This document shows positions 1 through 10,644 of a DNA stretch of 64,000 nt, piece by piece (positions within the stretch are counted from its first letter, which is position 1; each line of letters opens with the position of its first letter). Location: NCBI GenBank assembly GCA_944739405.2, contig OX123185.2:9421840-9485839 (forward strand). The letters run 5' to 3'. Source of the DNA: Euclidia mi. Its lineage: Eukaryota > Arthropoda > Insecta > Lepidoptera > Erebidae. A program made the position numbers and the translations under genes. Below the pieces are notes generated by a model. That model had not been told where the DNA came from, searched no databases, and worked only from the letters and a program-made list of their open reading frames with translations.

Positions 1-2
1 TC

Positions 3-2810
3 AGTAAGCAGGTTAAAGGTATGTTAGATCAAGGCATTATCAGCCCTTCTACATCCCCTTGGTCAGCACCGATATGGGTGGTACCGAAAAAGGCGGACGC
101 TTCCGGTAAACCCAAGTGGCGCATCGTTATCGATTACCGAAAGCTGAACGAAATAACTATCGGTGATGCCTATCCTATCCCCAACATCACGGACATCCTT
201 GACCAGCTTGGACACAGTAAATATTTTTCGACTTTAGATTTAGCATCTTCTTTTCATCAAGTTTGTATGAAGGAATCCGACGCTGAGAAGACAGCATTCA
301 GCGTTCCGGGTGTTTCCGGCTTAACAGGTCACTATCAGTTCAATAGAATGCCTTTCGGACTTAAAAATTCCCCTTCTACATTCCAAAGGCTGATGAACGT
401 CGTCTTATCTGGTCTCCAAGGTCTCCATTGTTTTACATATATGGATGATATTGTTATTTTTGGCAGTCAACTTTCTGATGGTATTAGTAACCTTCGCAAA
501 GTGTTCGACAAGCTGCGCGAACATAACCTAAAGTTACAACCTGATAAAAGCGAATTTTTACGTAAGGAAGTCCAATACTTAGGCCATATTATAACAGATA
601 AAGGCGTGAAGCCCGATCCTAAGAAAGTAGAATGTGTCCAAAAGTTTCCTGTACCCAAAAATCCCCGCGACATCAAATCCTTTCTCGGCCTCGTCGGTTA
701 CTATAGACGGTTTATAGAGAACTTTTCGCATATCACCAAACCATTAACAAGTCTATTAAAAAAGGACGTTAAGTTCAGTTGGCTCTCTCCGCAACAATCG
801 GCGTTCGATACCTTAAAAGATAAAATCACGACAGCTCCTATCTTACAATACCCCGACTTTACTAAGCCTTTTATCCTAACCACAGATGCCTCCAACTATG
901 CCATATCCGCTATCTTGTCCCAAGGAGAAATAAATAACGATCTCCCAATCGCATACGCGTCCCGCACGTTAAATAAATCAGAGGGAAACTATTCAACTAC
1001 AGAAAAAGAGTGTTTAGCTATTATATTCGGCACTAAAACTTTCCGTCCGTATTTATATGGGCGACAATTCAAAATCGTAACAGACCATAAGCCTTTAGAA
1101 TGGCTTTTCAATATAAGCGACCCCAGTTCGAAATTAGTAAGATGGCGTCTCAAACTCGAAGAGTTTGATTATGAAATTGTCTACAAAAAGGGCAAAATCA
1201 ATTGCAACGCTGACTCCTTATCTCGCAACCCCGTTCTCGCCGTCGATCCCGAGTCTCCCTCCACATCTGAAACATATGAAAAATATTTACAAATTAGTCA
1301 ACAACAAAATACTTCCTATGACACTGTTATTATAGAACATAACGATTCGTTACTTAAAACTAAATGTAAAATGATAACTTACCCCTCTGCCATTGACTTA
1401 GACGATTCGATTCCATACCGTTCTGAAATTTTACAAATGTCTAAATTTAACGAAGACTTACCTGACATAAGAACTGTAGAACGGGAGCTGTATACGTTTC
1501 AAAGTACGTCCAACGATAAACATGTATTTACCCATTTATTCTTACGAGTTCATCATTACGACGAAATGACCTACAAAGATATTTTTAATATGTTAAGAGA
1601 TTATAGAGATATGATAACTACCTGGTATTCAGAAGAAAAGGAATTTGCCATTTCTGATTTTCAAGATCCTTTCACAAAGATATCGTTTACCAAAATATAT
1701 AATATCTTAGGGTTTATATTTCACAAAACGGGTGTTAAAATCCACGTATATCATAATAATATTCTATTCCCAACGCCCGTTGAAGTTCCTCGTATATTAA
1801 AAGAAAACCATGACTCACCTTCTGCGGGACACCCAGGTATTTCACGCATGTACGATAGATTAAAATCTCAGTATTGGTGGAAAAATATGCGCCAAGATAT
1901 AGAAAATTATGTCAAGAGTTGCAAATCTTGCCAAGTCAACAAACCTTTACGCCACTCCAATAAAGCGCCAATGATTATTACTTCAACTGCCACTAGGCCG
2001 AACGAAAAACTTTATCTCGATATAGTAGGTCCTTTACCTGAAACTAGAATTAACAGTTACAAATTCATTTTGACCCTACAAGTCGATCTAACGAAATACT
2101 CCCAGGCCTATCCCATGCAAACCAGTTCCGCTCAAGAAACTGCTCAACGTCTTGTACACTATATCTCACACTTAGGTATACCGCGTAATATAGTCACTGA
2201 CCAAGGCACTAACTTTTGTTCTGATGTTTTCAAACAATTGGAGAGACTATTCGGAATAAAACACATTTACGCATCGCCATACCATCCGCAAACATGTGGT
2301 GCCTTAGAAAGAAGTCATTCCACCCTAAAAGAATATTTACGTTCCTATATAGAAGACAATACACATACATGGGATTTATACCTGAACACAGCAATGTTAG
2401 CCTATAACTCAAACATACATACAACCACGGATTTTTCTCCATTTGAACTCATGTTTGGTCATAAACCGTATATTCCCAAGTCCATCGATAGCCTAGATAA
2501 CAATACTTACACTGATTACGTACGGGCGCTCAATCATAGATTATATTATAGTCGCCAAAAAGCATTGCAAAACGTCCAACGTTCTAAAGAACGTTCTAAA
2601 CAATATTACGATTCACATTCTCGCCCTATAACGTATAATGTTGGTGATTCGGTATATATTCGATGCCATCATAAGCAAAATAAGGCTCTATTACCCGTAT
2701 GGAAAGGCCCTTATAAGATCATAAAGATAAACGGTAACCACACAGTCACAGTGCAAGTCGATAGGAAACATGTTCGTCACCACTATGACGAAATCAAACC
2801 CGCCTTTTAA
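3..2810 (+). CDS. pol: Errantivirus Pol polyprotein, C-terminal part (RT, RNase H, integrase)
   Basis: The frame is already open at base 3 and is cut by the window edge; the first ATG (21) is internal to the RT domain. Counting from that Met, the RT palm motif YMDD is at residues 140-143. The connection/RNase H part follows, with TDAS near 288, a TEKE segment and a TDHKPLEWL segment. The integrase zinc finger H-H-C-C spans about 597-637. The integrase catalytic triad is D667, D727 and E763, with exactly 35 residues between the second D and the E, as in retroviral integrases. The C-terminus has the usual basic segment ending in HHYDEIKP. The product would copy the element RNA into DNA and insert it in the nucleus. 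No stops or frameshifts are visible, so the frame looks functional. It ends in TAA at 2808-2810, directly before the env frame. Confidence 0.95.
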   Translation, partial: SKQVKGMLDQGIISPSTSPWSAPIWVVPKKADASGKPKWRIVIDYRKLNEITIGDAYPIPNITDILDQLGHSKYFSTLDLASSFHQVCMKESDAEKTAFSVPGVSGLTGHYQFNRMPFGLKNSPSTFQRLMNVVLSGLQGLHCFTYMDDIVIFGSQLSDGISNLRKVFDKLREHNLKLQPDKSEFLRKEVQYLGHIITDKGVKPDPKKVECVQKFPVPKNPRDIKSFLGLVGYYRRFIENFSHITKPLTSLLKKDVKFSWLSPQQSAFDTLKDKITTAPILQYPDFTKPFILTTDASNYAISAILSQGEINNDLPIAYASRTLNKSEGNYSTTEKECLAIIFGTKTFRPYLYGRQFKIVTDHKPLEWLFNISDPSSKLVRWRLKLEEFDYEIVYKKGKINCNADSLSRNPVLAVDPESPSTSETYEKYLQISQQQNTSYDTVIIEHNDSLLKTKCKMITYPSAIDLDDSIPYRSEILQMSKFNEDLPDIRTVERELYTFQSTSNDKHVFTHLFLRVHHYDEMTYKDIFNMLRDYRDMITTWYSEEKEFAISDFQDPFTKISFTKIYNILGFIFHKTGVKIHVYHNNILFPTPVEVPRILKENHDSPSAGHPGISRMYDRLKSQYWWKNMRQDIENYVKSCKSCQVNKPLRHSNKAPMIITSTATRPNEKLYLDIVGPLPETRINSYKFILTLQVDLTKYSQAYPMQTSSAQETAQRLVHYISHLGIPRNIVTDQGTNFCSDVFKQLERLFGIKHIYASPYHPQTCGALERSHSTLKEYLRSYIEDNTHTWDLYLNTAMLAYNSNIHTTTDFSPFELMFGHKPYIPKSIDSLDNNTYTDYVRALNHRLYYSRQKALQNVQRSKERSKQYYDSHSRPITYNVGDSVYIRCHHKQNKALLPVWKGPYKIIKINGNHTVTVQVDRKHVRHHYDEIKPAF

Positions 2811-4724
2811 AGCATAGCTATCTCTATTGTCCCCAGGTTCCTCACAACCGTTTCCGGTAGCCAGTTTATATCAAAGCTGTTCGGAAGTCCCGGACTGTAC
2901 TATGACCAATTATTGGACATCAAATTTTCTAACGATAACTGGAACGTTGTCACCTCAGTAGATTTAAGTCACATCCAACCACATTTAAACAGTATAGAGT
3001 TCTTACTCGAACGCGTTTCAAAGCATTGCAACACAACTCTGTCTTCCCAACTTAAAACCGAATGTCATAACTCATTAAGTTCATTGAAAGCTCTACATAA
3101 CAGTAATATTCAGAAGTTCTCATCACTTTCATATCTTACTCAGATTAAAGAATCTAGACGTGCCAAACGGGGTCTAATTGACGCCGGTGGCTCTATATTA
3201 AAAACATTCTTCGGCACCTTAGATGTTAACGACGCTATCAAGTTCACTAATGCTATTAATAAAGTACAGTCAGACGAAAAAGAACTTACGTTGTTAATGC
3301 GCGATAACATACATGTAATTAAGTCCACTATATCTACATTTAATAGTACTATGTCTAAGGTAAAAGATAACGAACATCGTCTGAACAAAAACCTAATAAC
3401 TATAGAAAATGCATTCGAAAAGTTAAGTCAAACTACTGATAAATTAGAATTAAAGTCACAGTTGTCTCTCATATTAACTTCGGTAGAAAGTATCATAATG
3501 ACTCTATCCTTCGATATAGATGATATTAATAACGCAATATTATTTAGTAAAATGAACGTTTTGCACCCGACTGTACTAAGTCCCATGCAGCTGTATAAGG
3601 AGCTCGAGTTACATATCAACTACATGCCTAAACACTCTGAGCTACCTATACCCTTATCGCTAGTAAACGTTAATGAAATAATTACTGTTAGTGATATCGT
3701 ATGTTATTACCAAGACAATAAGTTAGTATTTATTTTACAGATTCCGCTCGTTCTTTCACAGCTCTATAACCTGTACCATATCATCCCATTTCCAGTCCCA
3801 TTAGATTTAAATACTCCCGATACTTATGCTTTAGTTGCACCGAATAAACCATACCTGGCAATAACCCTGGACAGACTATTCTACTCACAGCTCGCGAGTG
3901 TCAGTGCGTGCAAACAAGTGAAAGGTCAGTGCTATGTGTGTCCTCTAGGTAACGTGTACTCGACAATGGCAAACCCGACATGTGAAACTACGTTACTAAC
4001 AGAAGCATCTGCTAAGTTACCAAAAAGTTGCCAAACTAGAGTCTTGCGTGGCTCGATAGACGTCTTCCAAAAGATCAGTCGTAATCGTTGGATTTTTGTT
4101 CAGTCAGAACCTGGTAAATGTCATGTTATTTGTAATGAAAATTTTAGTAATACAGATGAGGTTCTGTTCGGTTCCGGCATATTACATTTACCAAAATCTT
4201 GCAAAGCCTACTATAAGGCATTAACGTTTATCCCAAGTGACACGTACACCTCCAACGTCACTACTATCTTATCTAACTTTAATATTATCGACGAATGTTG
4301 CGATACTCAATATTTCAATAAAAGTCACATCCCATTAGTTAAGTTAAACGAATTTAATAATTTAGAGTCTTTAGTAAAAGCCAGTGTGCAGATGAACGAG
4401 TTCGAGAAACAGTTAAATAAAATCTCTGAACCGTCACACTTTGAGAAATATTCTACCAGCTATCTTTCCCTCACTTATATAACAGCCATTTTAATGTTAT
4501 TGTATTTATTGTTCAAGACCAGGAGAGTTATTTGTCCGAGACGGGGATGCTGTGTAAGAATCTATAACAAGAACTATGTAAGTCAACCCCCTGTTCCTTC
4601 TATTCGGCATAATGTGTCAACCATTGTTAATGCATCAACGGACTCGTCAGCTGATGACCTTGACGATCATACAAATATCTCCACAAGGTCGTTGCCAAAT
4701 TTGAAGAGAAATGTAATGCCGTAG
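2811..4724 (+). CDS. env: Errantivirus envelope (Env) glycoprotein, baculovirus F-type
   Basis: This is a class I-like membrane fusion glycoprotein related to baculovirus F proteins, acting at the cell or particle surface. The frame is the pol frame: it stays open from the codon after the pol stop to 4724. No ATG lies near its start; the first start-like codon is TTG at 2913. Counted from there (603 codons), a furin-type site RAKR is at residues 83-86, followed by a Gly/Ala-rich, fusion-peptide-like stretch. Cysteine-rich ectodomain segments follow around residues 330-480, then one hydrophobic anchor at about 515-534 and a 69-residue tail. The missing Met and the pyrimidine-rich tract ending in AG at 2835-2836 fit a spliced subgenomic env mRNA, as known for gypsy. 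The signal peptide would then come from an upstream exon outside the window. The frame is intact. Confidence 0.88.
   Translation, partial: SIAISIVPRFLTTVSGSQFISKLFGSPGLYYDQLLDIKFSNDNWNVVTSVDLSHIQPHLNSIEFLLERVSKHCNTTLSSQLKTECHNSLSSLKALHNSNIQKFSSLSYLTQIKESRRAKRGLIDAGGSILKTFFGTLDVNDAIKFTNAINKVQSDEKELTLLMRDNIHVIKSTISTFNSTMSKVKDNEHRLNKNLITIENAFEKLSQTTDKLELKSQLSLILTSVESIIMTLSFDIDDINNAILFSKMNVLHPTVLSPMQLYKELELHINYMPKHSELPIPLSLVNVNEIITVSDIVCYYQDNKLVFILQIPLVLSQLYNLYHIIPFPVPLDLNTPDTYALVAPNKPYLAITLDRLFYSQLASVSACKQVKGQCYVCPLGNVYSTMANPTCETTLLTEASAKLPKSCQTRVLRGSIDVFQKISRNRWIFVQSEPGKCHVICNENFSNTDEVLFGSGILHLPKSCKAYYKALTFIPSDTYTSNVTTILSNFNIIDECCDTQYFNKSHIPLVKLNEFNNLESLVKASVQMNEFEKQLNKISEPSHFEKYSTSYLSLTYITAILMLLYLLFKTRRVICPRRGCCVRIYNKNYVSQPPVPSIRHNVSTIVNASTDSSADDLDDHTNISTRSLPNLKRNVMP
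2821..2836 (+). promoter_or_regulatory. Candidate env 3' splice acceptor
   Basis: Immediately after the pol stop codon there is a pyrimidine-rich run, tctctattgtccccag, ending in AG at 2835-2836 and followed by G. It matches a strong insect 3' splice site. Errantiviruses make env mRNA by joining a short 5' leader exon to an acceptor at the pol/env border. The donor would be upstream of the window, so pairing cannot be shown here. Confidence 0.6.
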
Positions 4725-5093
4725 TTAAAACGTTCTATTAATATTATTATTAGTTAAATGCACTGGTATCTCTTATATCTAAATATTGTAAGTAACATTT
4801 TAAATTTTAAATAAATCAAACCTATACAGTAATTAATTGTAATTTCTAAATCTGTGAGTTAAAATAGATAATATCTTAAAACTATATTAAGAATTCTTTA
4901 TATCTTTACATGCTATTATCTCATAATAATATTTCGGGTTTTTCTAGTTTACATAAGTTACAGTTATAGTTGCTTAATCTTAGTTTAAATAATAAAATGT
5001 TTGTAACTCTCAACGAAGTCTTTACAGTTAGCAATTCGTTTACTTTCAATTGATCATCCCTTTACCCGGTATGATCAATCTTAACGGGGGGGA
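4725..5093 (+). other. Errantivirus env-LTR spacer with polypurine tract
   Basis: 369 bases with no coding content separate the env stop from the LTR. The last bases, aacggggggga (about 5083-5093), form a purine-rich tract directly before the LTR, as expected for the plus-strand primer of reverse transcription. Two short copies of an ATGATCAAT-like/inverse word (around 5051-5080) surround the sequence before it. Nothing else was recognised. Confidence 0.7.
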
Positions 5094-5869
5094 TGTTATA
5101 ATATTTAATGTATGAAGTACATATAAAATAATAATGCTTAGATCAGCAGTAGGCATGAGCGGTATACGTCATTGAAACTGATCCATGCATTATTATTCGA
5201 TTCCGGTAAAGACATTCTTATTACAGACTTCGTTGTGGGCACTAGGTTTTTTGTCAATTCTATTTTAAGTCATTTTCTTTCATTAAATTAGTCTGTTTTG
5301 ACCTTTGAGTTTTTTTTAAAAAGCTATTTCGGACCTGCCCTGTAACAGATCCCTAGGCCGGGATATCTGTCGCCGGGAGACCTAAGGCGACAGACGGAAA
5401 GTGGGTAGGATTAGGGTGTAGTGAAGTGGGTTTTCTCACTGCCGGTCGAGCAGACTCACAAGACCGATCATGGTGACGGCTAAGGGTGTCTTGGCCGCAG
5501 TGAGAGGTGAGGGGTAGGGTATGAGTCAAAGCCGGGAGTGAGCTAATGACTGGTTTATTTCTTAAAACTATAATCTTATATACTAAACTTATTCTATGTA
5601 CACATATACACGTATTTAGTTGTGTGCCGTCGGTGTATTGTGCCGATGTAGCATGTCTGAGCCAACCGCCGTACGTGATAAATTACATGATCTTAAAATA
5701 TCACGCAACTTCCTCGGTGATAAGTTGGATGTGTGTTGGAATGCCAAGAATGTCATGTTCATGTTTGAACAGGGATAATTATGGTTCTGCATGCTGAGTC
5801 TTGGAAATTTGAGTCCTCTATTTCATTAGTCAAGGAGAAAGTATACAGTTTTTAATAATAATTATAACA
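5094..5869 (+). repeat. Errantivirus 3' LTR (776 bp)
   Basis: It begins TGTTATAAT directly after the polypurine tract and ends ATTATAACA; these are perfect 9-bp inverted repeats with the canonical TG...CA termini. An ATATAAAA-type TATA candidate lies near 5118. A GC-richer section (5330-5540) holds direct and inverted short repeats. The short open frame at 5546-5797 has no recognisable content. The partner LTR is outside the window, so the boundaries rest on termini and tract position only. Confidence 0.82.
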
Positions 5870-8800
5870 TCGAACTACGACTTATCCTTTCAAAAGCTTT
5901 CATATCGGATTTAATTTCAGAATAAAAGCAAAGAAAATAGGGGTTTTTTATAAGTAGGCACCCAGAGGATACAAAACCAACATCACAATGACCCACACTC
6001 AAGATAAGCAAACAGGATCACAAAAAATATCAGTGGGCGGCACCTAATTGTGTCGAGAGTGTATAAAAATAACAATTATATATATTTTGGAACACTTATA
6101 CAAATAATACTCCTCTATGATTTCAGGTCTAACAATAAACTCCCTAAGGCCCTTTGGCCCTTGGAACAAATATCAAAGTTGTTCAAATGAATATTCACTT
6201 AAGAATCGACATTTGAAGTTGAAATGTATCTTCAGTACCTAACTTAGACTTTATTGTTTCAGATTAGTGCTATGTTAATTTATTTCGCTCACAAAGTGAC
6301 TGAGAGCTTTGTTACAAAAGAAAAACCTAACTGTACAACCTATATTTTAATGCCCTGTAAATATTAATTGCAATCCTGTTTTCCTTCGCAAGTTTGCTAC
6401 TACTTCGATAGTCAATGGAATTTGAAAAAACTATGCCTAACACTTGGTAACCTTTGGTACTAATAAGCATTCAACAAGAATGTCATTACAATCAATCTTC
6501 TGCACCGTGCTAGTAAAAAATACACAATCACGTCAGGTTTTGCTGGCCAGATTATTTAAGATAGTTGTTGGACTACGGGAAAATATGTAGGTATACATTT
6601 GGTAAAAAGATAAAAAAACCTTTTTCCTACAAAACGTATGCTTCAGGAAGATTCTGAGTTGCAGAGGCTTTACAAAAATAAAAAATCTGGACACTAGTCA
6701 GAGTCATAAGTCAGACTCGTATCAACCATTAATAGTAGACCGCGCTTTTTGTCAAGGTGTCGAATCACATCCAGCCAACGGTTTCAACCACTACGCCACA
6801 CATTCATTCAGATATCAATAGATATCAATATCAGATATAGATTAACGCAGTAAATTTCCTAGATACCATGTCAAGTAGAGCGCAAATCACTTTGCGAGTT
6901 TTCTTCACAACTCCATATTTTCTTCGCAAGGATCGGCAAACACGATAAGATTGACGGTAACACTTCTAATTCTATCGAAAAATTTTATCCGATATTTTCA
7001 CCGTCCATAAGGTAACGGATATCTGATCCGATCGATAAAGGAGAGAGCCACATAAAATTTTATGTCTAGTATTTGTAGGCGTTGTTATTGATTGTTATTA
7101 TCATATCTGACCTACTAAAGGGAACAGCTGTTAAATGTTTTCTACTATGGCTGCTGCTAGTGATAAAATAAGCATATTCATTCGTTTTTCCAAGCAGCTC
7201 AAGCAGTCTGTTCATCATAATAATGTTTTGCTAATTAGGTAATTGTTTTTCAAAAGTCTTTTTGAAATCAGCGGGCATGCTTTGATTGAGTGATTAACAC
7301 CAGCCTTGTATAACTATTACAATATCTGTTAGATCAACTACAATAATTGCTTAAACACACGCAATAAAAGTATAAACACAAACAATCTTTTCGAAGAACA
7401 AACAAGGGTAAGACTTAGAGGTTACTATTAATTTTAAACAGGCATCGCCCAATTTAACTTGAAAATGTAAACAGCCCCCATGCGCTGCCAATTTGAGTGA
7501 ACAAGCTCAAACATTTCTGGCGCTCGTAATGAAAATTAAATTTTATACAGCCTCAAAATGGCCGCTCATTTCTGAAACAGTATCAGTCGTCAATTGCCCG
7601 AACAAAGTTTCACAATTACCGCAATCCACAAAAAATGGGAATATCGTCAAAAAAGGCTGCGTCGCGATTAAATCCACAGTTATAACATGAAACGTCTATT
7701 ATCGCTTAAGGTAGTTAAACGCGCATTATAACGACACTTTAATGGTTAAATAATTTTATTTTTAACTCGCAAATGCTTGATAAAAGCCCGTTTTGATGGG
7801 TGTTATTAATGCAAAAACTTTCACTTTGAAGCTGTAGCTATTCATGATTCGTGTAAAAGAAGTCTATCGCCAGGTTTCATATAGATCTAAGAGTAGGGAA
7901 GATCTGGCATTTTGTATAGCTCCGAAAAGGTGCTATTTCTTGATTATATAATAACTGTCTATTCCTGTTATTTGACTTTAAAAAATAGGTATTCCATTCA
8001 GTCTTTAAAAGTTTGTCAGTATATTAAATTATTGGAATACAAAATTCGCATGCACGATGATTTTTATCTGACTAGGTAAATTGTTTATTCACGTTATAAT
8101 CCAAAAGCCACTTGCATTTCTATCTTGGCATCAAATTTGTTATTTGTTACGTTTGTTTGATCTTTAAGTTGATACCTTTTGTTATTGGTTTAGTGAGGTC
8201 GATTGAACTTCACTTAACTGAAATATCATCATTGATAAAATAATAACAATAGGGGTTGATGATAGGTAGATGATACGAAACCGTTTTGATCAGCCCAGAT
8301 GGTTTGCTTTCCAGGTATGGACATAATTAATGACGACAATAAGAAGAGCATTTTGGGAAATTATCATTTTTTACATTTTGTTCGGCAGATTAATTCAGAG
8401 GGAATTGAGGGAAAACATGTTGACTAATGTGAAGCTGCTTGCATTGCACACAGCAGTCTCAGCTATTGTGGTGACAAAATTAGTCAGCAGCAGTGGCAGC
8501 GCGAGTAGTCTCTGTGATCCAGTTGCAACGCTGCGCAATAATTTGGATCAGTATTCTGGAATACCTTGAAATGCATCAGACTTCCAAAAATGCATTAGAC
8601 ATTGAGTTTTAAACAAGTAAATTATCGAAGGATTGCTTACTCTAGTCGTCGATGCATTCACCAGTGGAGTAAAACGCCACAGTCACCGTCCAAGCGAATT
8701 AAATATTACGCGAGCAACGAACTTCGCAAACATTGGTTGTTTGAGCACTTTGATGAGTTGATTGTCAGGAGAAGGGCACCAATTAGACAACAGTTGACTC

Positions 8801-9560
8801 AGCACTCTCTGATTAATGCGCCACAGGAGCGGCCACCTGACCAAGCACAGTTTACTAAGCCAAGATAATTATCTCAGCTCTGATTGCGATAGAAAGCCGT
8901 AAGCTATAGATTTTGATGACACCATAGATTAGTGCTAAGAAGGAAGATCGCCTTGTTATAATAATTGTGGTAGGTATACGTACTGCTCCGTTGATACAAT
9001 TTAGTCGTGGTCATGATTGATTATGCCTGTCTGCTATTAATTGATCTGCGATTGCCTGCCATCTCGATGCCCTGCTTGAAACTTTTGACATTTACAAGTT
9101 TGCAATGTATTGCAATTTTGTATATAAATGTTAAATTGCATTCTGTCCTAAACAGTAGCCACGTCCAAGCCTTATACCGAACCACGGACTGTCGGGTTAA
9201 TTCACATTGCAATTCTTCCTAAACTATATAGCAACAATTGTTGATTCAATCTTTCTATTCAACAATCCTTGTACCTTGACATTCCTCCCCCCTAAGGTGT
9301 TGTTTTCGCCTGCGTTATAGAAAGGAATAATTGTTATACCTAGACCACTTGCTAGCTTCAAATGAGCATTTTTTAAAATGAGTCGTTATTAACCCATGAG
9401 AAGGCGCGCCCTAAAAAGTTACACGAGCAGGCGCGCGTGAGCAAAACTCTCACGCAACTTCAAATTAGAGTTTTCTTTAAGATCAATTATATTTTTGCAA
9501 TGAATTTGCATTTTATGATAAATTAAAAGCCTTTATTTATTTAAGTAAAGTGTTTTATTA
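5870..9560. other. AT-rich stretch, no recognised gene
   Basis: Read on both strands. Short open frames at 7493-7690, 8330-8569 and 8602-8868 were inspected; the last has a basic, Arg/Gln-rich composition but begins at a TTG and matches no family I recognise. A GC-richer patch with gcgcgcc words (about 9395-9450) resembles 17060-17110 and, inverted, 17250-17310, so it may belong to a degraded repeat family. Nothing else is supported. Confidence 0.5.
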
Positions 9561-9565
9561 ATAGT

Positions 9566-9781
9566 TGTTCAAGCCAAAACGCCTGCTTGAATTGTAGGAG
9601 TAACGTAGCAGATACGTTAATGAGTCAACGATCTATAATTTAAGGATCTTTCCGTACGAGTTCTTATAATGTTCATTCACTCATTCGTGTTCGACCTCTG
9701 TACGACTTTGTTAATATACTTTTCTGTTAACCACGAACCAGTCCAGACTTTTATTCCAGCAATCCCGAAATTCCACGAACA
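9566..9781 (+). repeat. 5' LTR of BEL/Pao element A
   Basis: 216 bp, starting TGTTCAAGCC and ending CCACGAACA (TG...CA). It is identical to the 3' LTR except at two positions: c/g within 'gacctctgtacg' and a/g within 'attccagcaatc'. The 5-bp target duplication atagt sits directly to its left. Transcription should start within it, but no TATA box was assigned. Confidence 0.95.
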
Positions 9782-10644
9782 TTTCTGGTCCATAACGAGC
9801 CGTATGCTTGGAAAAGCGAAGATTATAGCTGATAATAAGCGAAAATTGGAATAATAATCATTATTACCGTTGGAATATTTTCTGAGGAATTTGCACGGCG
9901 GCAACGTGCTTGGAAAAAGTATTTGGACTGTAGTAAGTATTATAATAGTAAGTATTATATTAAGCTTAAATATTATCACCCAACACTCGATCAGGTAGTA
10001 TAAGCCTATTTAAGGATACTCAAGGTTAGTGTTTTACCTGATTTTTATGATTTTCTACGTAGCAACCTATTTGTAACGTGAATAGTTCATACGAACATTG
10101 TTCTGTCTAATGCTCGTTATTTAGCAAATATATCAATTATACGTACTCTTATATAGCAGTACAGTAGTTTATATGCTACATTTATAATTGTATAATTGCA
10201 TTATTGTTAACTATTCCATTTAGTAAATTTTGTATAGGTTTTGTTAACGTAGGGAGGTAGGTCTTATGTTGGTGTAAGATAATTTTAAGAGATTAAATAG
10301 CTTATGTTAGCTTAATTCAATAAATTTCTTGTAATTATGTGGTTAATTAGTCGCTAATTTGTTTGTGAAATACTTAAATTCCGATACTAGGTCATTGTGG
10401 TTAGGCTTTGAGAACTTAAACTTCATAATATAATATTTACAACAAAATCTTTACTTGTATTTACATATATACAGTAGTAGTACATTCTAGTGACTATAAT
10501 ACGATATAAAATACGGTATTAACATCTTTCTTACAATTGTTAACCATTGTTAGTGTTTGTAGGTCTGTGCCATAAGTTATTGTATAGCCTTTACTTAAAT
10601 TTTCATTATATAAATTCCAGGTCGACTAACACTCGCTTCCCAGT
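9782..10644 (+). other. 5' untranslated region of BEL element A with candidate primer-binding site
   Basis: 863 bases lie between the 5' LTR and the gag ATG. Four bases after the LTR comes tggtccataacgagcc, which begins with TGG as expected for pairing with a tRNA 3' CCA end. I could not name the tRNA, so the primer site is tentative. The rest is AT-rich and non-coding. A ccag splice-acceptor-like site lies just before gtcgactaac (10621), shortly before the start codon. Confidence 0.55.

Larger units (their letters stand above)
1..5869 (+). mobile_element. Errantivirus (Ty3/gypsy, TED-like), 3' portion: pol-env-LTR
   Basis: Order seen: reverse transcriptase, RNase H and integrase (3-2810), an envelope frame (2811-4724), a non-coding stretch ending in a G-rich polypurine tract (about 5084-5093), then a 776-bp LTR (5094-5869). 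This is the layout of insect errantiviruses such as gypsy, 17.6 and the lepidopteran TED. The 5' LTR, primer-binding site, gag and protease lie outside the window, so LTR divergence and target duplication cannot be judged. Both coding frames visible here are free of stops and frameshifts, which suggests a recent insertion. That the element as a whole is intact is inference. Confidence 0.93.

Noticed and set aside
8602..8868. 88-codon basic frame as a host gene
   Set aside because: Begins at TTG, has no ATG, no recognised domain and no splice support. Kept only as a note in the 5870-9560 entry.
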